Below, one piece after another: positions 1 through 6,229 of a stretch of DNA of 64,000 nucleotides. The stretch comes from Psychroserpens jangbogonensis (GTDB taxonomy: Bacteria > Bacteroidota > Bacteroidia > Flavobacteriales > Flavobacteriaceae), in contig NZ_JSWG01000009.1 of assembly GCF_000797465.1 (NCBI RefSeq), forward strand, positions 248,001-312,000, written 5' to 3'. Position numbers and translations under genes: made by a program. How positions within the stretch are numbered: position 1 is the stretch's first letter; every line of letters starts with the position of its first letter. Below the pieces are notes generated by a model. The model made no database searches. It was given only the letters and a program-made list of their open reading frames with translations, and was not told the origin of the DNA.

Positions 1-1
1 T

Positions 2-274
2 ATAGATAATTTTAAAGATGGAGCATTCAGAATGGCTATAAATCATCATATTCCTATTGTACCTATTACTTTCGGAGATAATAAAAAACGATTTTCATAT
101 ACTTTTTTCAGCGGAAGTCCAGGCCTTATGAGAGCTAAAATTCATAAGTTCATCACTACAGAAGGATTGGCTGTTGAAGACACAAGGAAGTTAAACGTAG
201 AAGCACAAACTCTAATTTTAAACCAATTATTAGAATTTAATAAAAACCAAAAAGCTACTCTTGGCACAGAGTAG
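2..274 (+). CDS. Lysophospholipid acyltransferase (PlsC-like), C-terminal part
   Basis: The reading frame is open from the window edge, so this is the 3' end of a longer gene. The visible 90 or so residues begin with a segment ending FKDGAFRMA, followed by HHIPIVPITF. This is the usual region after the FPEGTRS motif in 1-acyl-glycerol-3-phosphate acyltransferases, where a small-molecule acyl chain is transferred to lysophosphatidate at the inner membrane. The HX4D and FPEG motifs would lie upstream and cannot be seen. The stop codon sits inside the right arm of a terminator hairpin. The family call rests on the conserved C-terminal pattern only. Confidence 0.7.
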   Translation: MDNFKDGAFRMAINHHIPIVPITFGDNKKRFSYTFFSGSPGLMRAKIHKFITTEGLAVEDTRKLNVEAQTLILNQLLEFNKNQKATLGTE

Positions 275-279
275 CTTTT
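250..279 (+). terminator. Rho-independent terminator overlapping a stop codon
   Basis: AAAAGCTACTC (250-260) and GAGTAGCTTTT (269-279) form a perfect 11-bp stem around an 8-nt loop. The TAG stop of the acyltransferase gene (272-274) lies inside the right arm, so the coding sequence and the terminator share bases. Confidence 0.8.
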
Positions 280-329
280 AAGTTGTTATTGCTAATCAAC
301 ACAATAACTATCTAACCAACTAAAAAAAC

Positions 330-2072
330 CTAAAACTTAAAACTAAGTCCAGTATATACACCTATAAAAAATGGTTTAAAATCACCAGATGTATTATTGA
401 ACGTATTTATTTGATACTTGAATGTGGGTTCAAGATTAAATTGAAACTGTTTTGAAAAATTATAGTCAACACCGATTCCAATATTTGCTGTATAACTCAA
501 ATCTTTAACATTTGAAGCTTCTCCTAAGCGTGAACGGTCACCATTGTTTAAAACAGCATACACATCATTATCACTTAAAATTAGCGCACTAAATCCTCCT
601 ATAAGGTTTAACCCTAATTTACTTTCTACTAAATTGTATTCAAGTTCAACTGGGACTTCAATAAAACTAAGTTGTTGGTCTAATGAACCTAGTTCTTGTG
701 TGAATAAGGTAGCAGGTGCATTTTCAAATTTAAAGTTCCTTGCACTGTAAATTGAATGTTGACTCATGCTATCCACTAAGTTTACATTTGCAATTTGACG
801 ATTTCCACGAGCAACAGGATTTGTGTTTTCAAAAATTAGAACATCATTTGTTTTATAACCTAATTGGACTTTATTGATACCTGCTCTAATTTTGAGTTTT
901 TTGTTTAAGGCATAACTTCCTTTAATACCATAACTCATGTTAATTTCAGATTCTTTAGTATTTTCAATAAATTGATTGTCCAAGGAAGAACCTTCACCCA
1001 ACGAACTGAAATAAACAGGCGCTACGCTTGGTGAAACGCTCCACCTGTTTAGTTTCTCTTCCTCTTCTTCTAATTCTTCCGTGTTTTCGGCTTCAGCTAT
1101 TGCATTTTCAATAGCATTAACTTCTTCCTTTTCTTCTTTTTCTATTTCTTTATTTTGAGTGTCTTCTATGGTGCTATTATCTTTTTCTAAAGCATCTTTA
1201 TCTTTAATGTCTGTTTTAGCAACTGTTGCTTTTATGCCAGTTTGAGTTGACTTAAGCAGTGCGTCAATTTCAGACTTATCTTTAATTGTGTTTTGCGTAC
1301 TCTTATTTGTTTTAGATAAAGTATTTGTAACTGAATCTTTATCCTTAGTGTCTACATTAGCAACAGTAACATTGGTATCTTCTTTGGTTGACTTAAGAAG
1401 CACATCTATTTCTGATTTATCTTTAATTGTATTTTGTGTATTCTGAATGGTTTTAGATGATGTTTTTGTAGTACTTGCTACAGCATCTTTTGTCAAAAGG
1501 TTGTTATTCGAGTTTTTCTCGTCTTTCTGAGACTTTTCGTAATCATTTGTATTGGTAGCAATACTATTTTGAGTTTTTTCTTTGAGTTTATCTCTGTTAG
1601 TACTTTCTGAAGCTACTAAAGGATTCTCTTTGTTCTCTGAAGTGATTACGTTGCTTTTATTCTTGTTTACTGAAGATTGGCCTTCTTCAACTATTGTTTT
1701 AGAGTTAGCGTCAACAATTTGTTCCTCTGTATCGTTTTCCAAAATCACCTTTGACGGATCATTTTGATCTAACGTATTATTTTCGTCTTGCGAATTGGAG
1801 TTATTGTTCGTTTTAGATTCATTTACAATAGTATCTTTTGAAATACCATCTGTATCAGAGGTGTTAAAAAACTGATTAGTAATTGTAACCAAAAGGACTA
1901 AACCTGCTGCTATTCCAGCAACTCTCCACCAAATAGGAATAACGCGACGTTTTTTACGTTTGTCCTCATGGAGTTTTTCCTCTATGTTTTCCCAGACATA
2001 ATCTTTAGGTGCAACATCAAAGTTTTTGAGTTGCTCCTTAAAGAGTTTATCTATATTCTTTTTTTCGTTCAT
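330..2072 (-). CDS. Inner-membrane helix, long linker and C-terminal outer-membrane barrel; putative anti-sigma protein
   Basis: The 580-residue protein has three parts. Residues 1-45 are charged and probably cytoplasmic. One hydrophobic helix lies at about 46-68 (start RRVIPIWWRVAGIAAGLVLL). A low-complexity Asn/Lys/Thr/Glu linker runs from about 70 to 335 and contains a repeated 46-residue unit (both copies carry NTIKDKSEID) and a Glu-rich stretch. The last 240 residues look like a PorT-type outer-membrane beta barrel and end in an aromatic residue (TGLSFKF). The start overlaps the stop of the sigma factor gene by one base (TAATG), so the two are co-translated. In Bacteroidota, genes directly after an ECF sigma gene often encode its membrane anti-sigma factor. 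That role is inferred from position and the N-terminal helix; no known zinc-binding anti-sigma motif was seen. Confidence 0.65.
   Translation of the reverse strand: MNEKKNIDKLFKEQLKNFDVAPKDYVWENIEEKLHEDKRKKRRVIPIWWRVAGIAAGLVLLVTITNQFFNTSDTDGISKDTIVNESKTNNNSNSQDENNTLDQNDPSKVILENDTEEQIVDANSKTIVEEGQSSVNKNKSNVITSENKENPLVASESTNRDKLKEKTQNSIATNTNDYEKSQKDEKNSNNNLLTKDAVASTTKTSSKTIQNTQNTIKDKSEIDVLLKSTKEDTNVTVANVDTKDKDSVTNTLSKTNKSTQNTIKDKSEIDALLKSTQTGIKATVAKTDIKDKDALEKDNSTIEDTQNKEIEKEEKEEVNAIENAIAEAENTEELEEEEEKLNRWSVSPSVAPVYFSSLGEGSSLDNQFIENTKESEINMSYGIKGSYALNKKLKIRAGINKVQLGYKTNDVLIFENTNPVARGNRQIANVNLVDSMSQHSIYSARNFKFENAPATLFTQELGSLDQQLSFIEVPVELEYNLVESKLGLNLIGGFSALILSDNDVYAVLNNGDRSRLGEASNVKDLSYTANIGIGVDYNFSKQFQFNLEPTFKYQINTFNNTSGDFKPFFIGVYTGLSFKF
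1230..1450 (-). repeat. Imperfect tandem repeat inside the linker of the barrel protein
   Basis: Two copies of a unit of about 138 bp lie in frame in the linker. Each encodes NTIKDKSEID followed by (A/V)LLKST, then a Lys/Asp-rich segment. The copies are diverged, so the repeat is not recent. Limits are approximate. Confidence 0.6.
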
Positions 2073-2614
2073 TATAAACTTTGCGAATTACTACTCGCTT
2101 TGTATTGTTCTATTTTATTTTTTAAAATCAACCTTGCTCGAGCAAGATTTGATTTTGATGTGCCAACCGAGATGTCAAGCATTTTTGCGATTTCTTTATG
2201 TGAATAATCATCCAAAGCATATAAATTAAACACCAATCTGTAACGATCTGGTAGCTCTTGAATGATTTGCAATAAGAAGTCTATATTAATGTTGTCTTCA
2301 TCAACTTCAACTGAAACATCTTCAATTTGGTCTTCATTAATTATGTCAAAAACACCAACGCTTCTATAGCGTTGCAAGGCTGTGTTAATTGTTATTCTTT
2401 TTAACCATCCTTCAAAAGAGCCTTTACTTTTAAACTGGTCTATTTTTTTAAATATAGTAACATATGCGTCTTGCAAATTATCTTCGGCTTCAGCATAATT
2501 ACGTGAATACTTCAAGCAAATCGAAAACAGTTTACTCGCAAAGAGCTTATATATTTGACTTTGTGCCTGAGCATCATTTTTTTTACATTGTGCTATGAGT
2601 TGTTCTAAACTCAA
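2072..2614 (-). CDS. RNA polymerase sigma factor, ECF (sigma-70 family)
   Basis: This 180-residue protein has the two ECF domains. Region 2 lies at about residues 20-85 and includes AEAEDNLQDAYVTIFKKI and the FEGWLKRITINTALQRYR segment. Region 4 lies at about 115-168 with the helix-turn-helix HKEIAKMLDISVGTSKSNLARAR. It should direct RNA polymerase to a specific promoter set. The only possible start is TTG at 2612-2614: there is no ATG in frame before region 2 and an in-frame TAA lies 21 nt upstream. The gene lies 33 nt downstream of a lipoprotein gene and overlaps the barrel/anti-sigma gene by one base, so the three probably form one operon. An ECF-type promoter in front of the operon suggests autoregulation. 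Confidence 0.93.
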   Translation of the reverse strand: MSLEQLIAQCKKNDAQAQSQIYKLFASKLFSICLKYSRNYAEAEDNLQDAYVTIFKKIDQFKSKGSFEGWLKRITINTALQRYRSVGVFDIINEDQIEDVSVEVDEDNINIDFLLQIIQELPDRYRLVFNLYALDDYSHKEIAKMLDISVGTSKSNLARARLILKNKIEQYKASSNSQSL

Positions 2615-2647
2615 ACGTGTTGGTGTTATTAATTAATATAAATTTAA

Positions 2648-3061
2648 TTAGTCTACTACAGGAACCTCAATAACATAGTAGATATCATTTCCGCTTTCAT
2701 CTTCGCCTTGCCAAAATCTAAACACGTAAGGGTCAATATCGTTTACTCTGAAGTTTAAAGTAGCTTCTACCTCTTCATATTCAAAAGTTTCACAATTTTC
2801 ATCAGGAAAAACAGAAGTGATAATTGCAATAGTTCTTTGGTTTAGTTCACTTAGATAATAAAAATCATTAAAAACGTGACAACCAGAAGGTCTTAAATAT
2901 GTCACTATGATTTCATGTGTACTTCCAAACTGAAACTCTGCAGGCATATAAACATTTTCAACAGGTAAGGTTTCATAGTAAAAATCTGATGAATCATCAC
3001 CTTCTTCACTACAAGATAATACCGAGCAAATTAAAAAACTTAATAAAAATAATTTCTTCAT
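2648..3061 (-). CDS. Small lipoprotein, first gene of the ECF sigma operon
   Basis: The 137-residue product starts with a lipoprotein signal (MKKLFLLSFLICSVLSC) with the lipidated cysteine at residue 17, then an acidic stretch SEEGDDSSD typical of surface or periplasmic lipoproteins. The rest is a compact domain with two cysteines (GCHVF and DENCE) that could form a disulfide. No family was recognised. It sits directly upstream of the ECF sigma gene and behind a promoter that matches the one before the 4364 small ORF, so it may sense or report envelope state for that sigma factor. This role is inferred from position. Confidence 0.75.
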   Translation of the reverse strand: MKKLFLLSFLICSVLSCSEEGDDSSDFYYETLPVENVYMPAEFQFGSTHEIIVTYLRPSGCHVFNDFYYLSELNQRTIAIITSVFPDENCETFEYEEVEATLNFRVNDIDPYVFRFWQGEDESGNDIYYVIEVPVVD

Positions 3062-3099
3062 ATAATTAAATATTTAGGCAACACGTGCCTCAATCACTA

Positions 3100-3131
3100 T
3101 ATAGATGCAATAGGAGTATAAAGGTTGCGTC
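3100..3131 (-). promoter_or_regulatory. Putative ECF-sigma promoter of the lipoprotein/sigma/barrel operon
   Basis: Read on the minus strand, ACGCAACCTT is followed by 10 nt and TTGCATCTA. GCAACC resembles an ECF -35 element and CATCTA a -10 element, 15 nt apart. The same two blocks with identical spacing occur at 4255-4283 on the plus strand, and both are followed a short way on by ATTGAG. The site does not fit the housekeeping TAnnTTTG consensus. It lies about 40 nt upstream of the lipoprotein ATG. Confidence 0.7.
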
Positions 3132-3140
3132 TAAAAACCA

Positions 3141-3167
3141 AAAAAATCCCGAATAAGGGATTTTTTT
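3141..3167 (-). terminator. Terminator after recA
   Basis: AAAAAATCCC (3141-3150) and GGGATTTTTT (3157-3166) form a 10-bp stem with a GAATAA loop. It lies 17 nt beyond the recA stop and just upstream of the ECF promoter of the next operon. The flanking A and T runs would let it work in both directions. Confidence 0.8.
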
Positions 3168-3183
3168 GTCTTGTTGGGTTATT

Positions 3184-4188
3184 TTAAGCGTCTCCTTTAA
3201 TTAACGCTCTCACTTTCGCTTCAAGTTCATCCATTAGTTCTGGATTGTCTTTTATTAACGCTTTAACGGCGTCTCGACCTTGTCCTAGCTTAGTTTCTCC
3301 ATAGCTAAACCACGAGCCACTCTTTTTGACAATCTCATGTTCTACAGCTAAATCTAAAATTTCTCCTACTTTAGAAATCCCTTCACCATACATGATATCA
3401 AATTCACACATTTTAAAAGGTGGAGCTACTTTGTTTTTTACAACTTTAACTCTTGTTTTGTTTCCGGCTACATTACCATCAGTTTCTTTAATTTGAGTAG
3501 ATCGTCTGATATCTAATCTTACAGATGCGTAAAATTTCAGGGCGTTTCCTCCAGTAGTCGTTTCTGGGTTCCCAAACATAACACCAATTTTTTCTCTTAA
3601 CTGGTTAATAAAAATAACTGTACAATTAGTTTTACTAATAGAACCTGTTAATTTTCTTAAAGCTTGAGACATTAAACGTGCATGAAGTCCCATTTTTGAG
3701 TCTCCCATTTCGCCCTCAATCTCACTTTTAGGAGTAAGTGCTGCAACAGAATCTATAACCACAATATCAATTGCTCCAGAACGAATTAAATTATCTGTAA
3801 TTTCAAGAGCTTGCTCACCATTATCAGGTTGTGAAATAATAAGGTTGTCTATATCTATTCCTAAATTTTCAGCATATGTTCTATCAAATGCATGTTCTGC
3901 ATCAATAAATGCCGCTATTCCTCCAGCTTTTTGGGCTTCGGCAATAGCATGAAGTGTTAATGTTGTTTTACCTGAAGATTCTGGTCCATATATTTCAATT
4001 ACTCTACCTCGAGGATAACCTCCAACACCCAATGCAATATCTAGTCCTAAAGAACCTGAAGAGATTGCCTCAACATCAACGACTGCTTGGTCGCTCATTT
4101 TCATCACTGTACCTTTGCCGTAGGCTTTGTCTAGCTTGTCTAACGTTAGTTTTAATGCTTTTAATTTTGCTTCTTTTTCGCTACTCAT
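3184..4188 (-). CDS. recA: Recombinase RecA
   Basis: RecA forms filaments on single-stranded DNA, catalyses strand exchange and triggers LexA-type self-cleavage. The 334-residue protein has the Walker A motif GPESSGKT at residues 68-75, the Walker B region ([12 protein letters not shown]) and the RecA signature ALKFYASVR. The L2 loop region [12 protein letters not shown] is intact. Length is normal for the family; the C-terminal acidic tail is short. It is flanked on both sides by copies of an unusual ECF-type promoter but has its own housekeeping-type promoter and terminator, so it appears to be a separate unit. Confidence 0.98.
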   Translation of the reverse strand: MSSEKEAKLKALKLTLDKLDKAYGKGTVMKMSDQAVVDVEAISSGSLGLDIALGVGGYPRGRVIEIYGPESSGKTTLTLHAIAEAQKAGGIAAFIDAEHAFDRTYAENLGIDIDNLIISQPDNGEQALEITDNLIRSGAIDIVVIDSVAALTPKSEIEGEMGDSKMGLHARLMSQALRKLTGSISKTNCTVIFINQLREKIGVMFGNPETTTGGNALKFYASVRLDIRRSTQIKETDGNVAGNKTRVKVVKNKVAPPFKMCEFDIMYGEGISKVGEILDLAVEHEIVKKSGSWFSYGETKLGQGRDAVKALIKDNPELMDELEAKVRALIKGDA

Positions 4189-4216
4189 TTCAATCTGTTT
4201 TTATTTGATAGGTCTG

Positions 4217-4247
4217 CTAAATTACAACAACTTTTAATTATTTTCAA
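4217..4247 (-). promoter_or_regulatory. Housekeeping-type promoter of recA
   Basis: On the minus strand, TTG (4247-4245) is followed after 20 nt by TAATTTAG (4224-4217). This is close to the Bacteroidota TAnnTTTG consensus, and it lies about 30 nt upstream of the recA ATG. No LexA-type palindrome was recognised. Confidence 0.55.
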
Positions 4248-4254
4248 TCTTCTG

Positions 4255-4283
4255 ACGCAACCTTTTTAAACATTTTGCATCTA
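4255..4283 (+). promoter_or_regulatory. Second copy of the ECF-type promoter, reading away from recA
   Basis: ACGCAACCTT, 10 nt, then TTGCATCTA, followed by ATTGAG at 4287-4292. Blocks and spacing match the minus-strand promoter at 3100-3131 exactly. Transcription from here would start near 4290 and cover the 30-codon ORF and the structured region that ends at the 4546 terminator. Confidence 0.7.
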
Positions 4284-4363
4284 CTAATTGAGATTGGGAA
4301 ATCTTGCTATGAAAATGGTCAGTTACATGACTTATCCACTTAAATTTAATTCTTTTAATTAGG

Positions 4364-4456
4364 ATGAGATTTTTTAGAAAAATTATTTTTAACAACGCAT
4401 TAGGTCTTTCAGGAGCTGTTCAAGTTAACAGTAACTGTAAAGCCGATGGCGGCTAA
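4364..4456 (+). CDS. Candidate 30-residue peptide under the ECF-type promoter
   Basis: ATG at 4364 opens 30 codons up to TAA at 4454-4456. The peptide begins MRFFRKIIFNNALGLSGAVQ and ends VNSNCKADGG: a basic, amphipathic N-terminus, a short hydrophobic middle, one cysteine and a Gly-Gly end. AGG lies directly in front of the ATG. No family was recognised. A Gly-Gly end is reminiscent of leader-processed peptides but is at the wrong end for a normal leader. It could also be a chance ORF within a structured RNA. Confidence 0.4.
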   Translation: MRFFRKIIFNNALGLSGAVQVNSNCKADGG

Positions 4457-4509
4457 CTCGCAAAATATTTTTAAGATTAAATTAAAAATATTAATAACGA
4501 GTAAGTCTA

Positions 4510-4546
4510 AAAAAAGCACTTTGGAAAATCCATAAGTGCTTTTTTG
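4510..4546 (+). terminator. Terminator of the small transcript
   Basis: AAAAAAGCACTT (4510-4521) pairs fully with AAGTGCTTTTTT (4534-4545) around a 12-nt loop, followed by more T residues. It separates the small unit from trhO. Confidence 0.85.
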
Positions 4547-4558
4547 TTTTTTTGGATA

Positions 4559-4586
4559 TTGTTAAACAATGGTTTTTGTACCTTTG
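4559..4586 (+). promoter_or_regulatory. Housekeeping promoter of trhO
   Basis: TTG (4559-4561), 17 nt, then TACCTTTG (4579-4586). This is a full match to the Flavobacterium/Bacteroides consensus and lies 37 nt upstream of the trhO ATG. Confidence 0.75.
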
Positions 4587-4623
4587 CAATTCATATTTTT
4601 TTAACACCTAAAATTAGTATAGC

Positions 4624-5688
4624 ATGCAACTGTACAATAACTTAAGTGCTAATGAAAGAGCAGAACTAATAGAGAAAGCGGGAAAAGATCGCTTAACTAT
4701 CTCTTTCTACAAGTACGCCAAAATTGGCAATACCGAAATTTTTAGAAACCACATGTTTATAGCTTGGAACGATTTTGACGTTTTGGGTAGAATATATGTT
4801 GCTAATGAAGGTATTAATGCCCAACTCTCTGTTCCAGCAGAAAGTTTCCAACCCTTTAAAAACCATTTAGACACAATTTCTTTTTTAGAAAATGTAAGAT
4901 TAAACATTGCCATTGAGCATGATAATTTTGCTTTTTTAAAGTTAAAAGTTAAAGTACGTCATAAGATTGTTGCAGACGGTTTAAATGACAATACCTTTGA
5001 TGTTACAAATAAAGGTGTTCATGTAAATGCAGAGACATTCAATTATTTAATTGAAGATCCAAATACCGTTTTGGTTGACATGCGTAATCATTATGAAAGC
5101 GAGATTGGTCATTTTAAAAATGCAGTAACTCCAGATGTGGATACGTTTAGAGAATCTTTAGATCTTATTGAAGAAGATCTTAGAGAACACAAAGAAGATA
5201 AAAACCTAGTCATGTATTGTACAGGAGGAATTCGTTGCGAAAAGGCGAGTGCTTACTACAAACACAAAGGGTTTAAAAATGTATTCCAGCTAGAAGGAGG
5301 TATTATCAATTATGTGAGACAAGTTGAAGCCAATGATTTAGAAAATAAATTTTTAGGAAAAAACTTTGTATTTGATGAACGTCGCTCTGAACGCATTTCT
5401 GATGATGTAATATCTAATTGTCATCAATGTGGCAAGCCTGCAGATATGCATACAAATTGTGCTAATGAAGCTTGTCATTTGTTATTTATTCAATGTGATG
5501 ATTGTAAGGAACAAATGGAAAACTGTTGTTCTACAAGCTGTAAGGAAATTAGTAGATTGCCATTTGAAGAGCAAAAGGAATTACGAAAAGGCCAAGGCAA
5601 TAGCAACGACATTTTCAAAAAAGGAAGAGCAGATCACCTACCTTTTAAAAAAGACTTAAGAAATATTTTTGAAGTCTTAAAAAAATAA
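4624..5688 (+). CDS. trhO: tRNA uridine-34 hydroxylase (rhodanese-domain, TrhO/YceA family)
   Basis: TrhO makes 5-hydroxyuridine at the wobble position of certain tRNAs using oxygen. The 354-residue protein has the N-terminal acylphosphatase-like domain (about 1-130, with YVANEGINAQLS) and a rhodanese domain (about 140-240) with the catalytic loop CTGGIRCEKAS. A Cys-rich C-terminal tail follows (CHQCG, CANEAC, CDDC, CCS), as in family members. It stands alone between its own promoter and terminator. The older family name is rhodanese-related sulfurtransferase. Confidence 0.93.
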   Translation: MQLYNNLSANERAELIEKAGKDRLTISFYKYAKIGNTEIFRNHMFIAWNDFDVLGRIYVANEGINAQLSVPAESFQPFKNHLDTISFLENVRLNIAIEHDNFAFLKLKVKVRHKIVADGLNDNTFDVTNKGVHVNAETFNYLIEDPNTVLVDMRNHYESEIGHFKNAVTPDVDTFRESLDLIEEDLREHKEDKNLVMYCTGGIRCEKASAYYKHKGFKNVFQLEGGIINYVRQVEANDLENKFLGKNFVFDERRSERISDDVISNCHQCGKPADMHTNCANEACHLLFIQCDDCKEQMENCCSTSCKEISRLPFEEQKELRKGQGNSNDIFKKGRADHLPFKKDLRNIFEVLKK

Positions 5689-5720
5689 AATAAGGCTCCA
5701 TTATAAAATGGAGCCTTATT
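5689..5720 (+). terminator. Bidirectional terminator between trhO and the T9SS remnant
   Basis: AATAAGGCTCCATT (5689-5702) and AATGGAGCCTTATT (5707-5720) form a perfect 14-bp stem with a 4-nt loop. It serves the plus-strand trhO gene and can also serve the minus-strand remnant that ends at 5724. Confidence 0.88.
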
Positions 5721-5723
5721 CTT

Positions 5724-5984
5724 TTATTCTTTAATTAACTTAATTGTTTTGACTTCGTTTGAATCGCTTTCAAGCCTAACGAAACACATTCCATTTGAGA
5801 AATTTAAAGCTTGATTAAAACTAACCTGATTAATTCTAATAACATTAATTGGTTGAGTTACAATTTTTTCTCCAAAAGTGGCGGGTGACGTTAATTCACT
5901 ATCGACTTTTTAATCTAGAGTCTGCGCCATAATATGTCCGATAAAAAAAAGCGCAAAAATGTAAAGTGTAATTTTTGAATTCAT
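5724..5984 (-). pseudogene. Remnant of a T9SS-secreted protein: signal peptide joined to a sorting-type tail, with one in-frame stop
   Basis: Read from ATG at 5984, the frame gives a signal peptide (MNSKITLYIFALFFIGHIMA, then QT), then Leu-Asp and a TAA stop at codon 25 (5910-5912). The same frame continues without another stop for about 60 codons to TAA at 5724. That part ends in a pattern typical of T9SS type A sorting domains: FSNGMCFVRLESDSNEVKTI, then KLIKE. The body of a cargo protein is missing. It looks like an internally deleted gene that later gained a stop. A functional mini-protein made by readthrough is possible but less likely. Confidence 0.7.
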
Positions 5985-6180
5985 AATTTATAGTTTTAAG
6001 TTTATATGTTATCATCGAAAAGAATTATGATTGTGAGCATAATAAAAACATTCCATCAAATTATTTCTTTAAATTACTAAAAATCAATTAGATATACAAC
6101 ATTTACATGATGTAATGGTGTTAGGTTTATTCAATTATCATACTCAATAAATAATCTTATCTTTACATTTCAAAAGAACT
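5985..6180. other. AT-rich intergenic stretch without a gene
   Basis: No coding frame, tRNA or clear hairpin was seen. TATCTTTA at 6158-6165 is a possible -7 element for the ricT operon, but no TTG lies at the expected distance upstream, so the promoter call is weak. Confidence 0.4.
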
Positions 6181-6190
6181 ATGAATCGTC

Positions 6191-6213
6191 TTCTGAAAGA
6201 GATCCTTTCAGAA
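6191..6213 (+). promoter_or_regulatory. Hairpin and short leader ORF before ricT
   Basis: TTCTGAAAG (6191-6199) and CTTTCAGAA (6205-6213) form a perfect 9-bp stem with a 5-nt loop, without a T-run. It lies inside a 19-codon ORF (6181-6240, starting MNRLLKEILS) whose stop overlaps the first codons of ricT in another frame. It could modulate ricT translation; this is only a structural observation. Confidence 0.35.
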
Positions 6214-6229
6214 TTTATATATAAAATTT

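Larger units (their letters stand above)
4290..4546 (+). ncRNA. Candidate small structured transcript (sRNA or micropeptide mRNA)
   Basis: The unit starts just after an ECF-type promoter and ends at a strong terminator, about 255 nt in all. It can fold into several local hairpins: AGATT/AATCT at 4291-4304, AGCCG/CGGCT at 4441-4454, and a long composite stem in which ACTCG (4456-4460) pairs with CGAGT (4498-4502) and AATATTTTTAA (4464-4474) pairs perfectly with TTAAAAATATT (4482-4492). It also contains a 30-codon ORF. Whether the RNA or the peptide is the product cannot be decided here. Confidence 0.5.
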
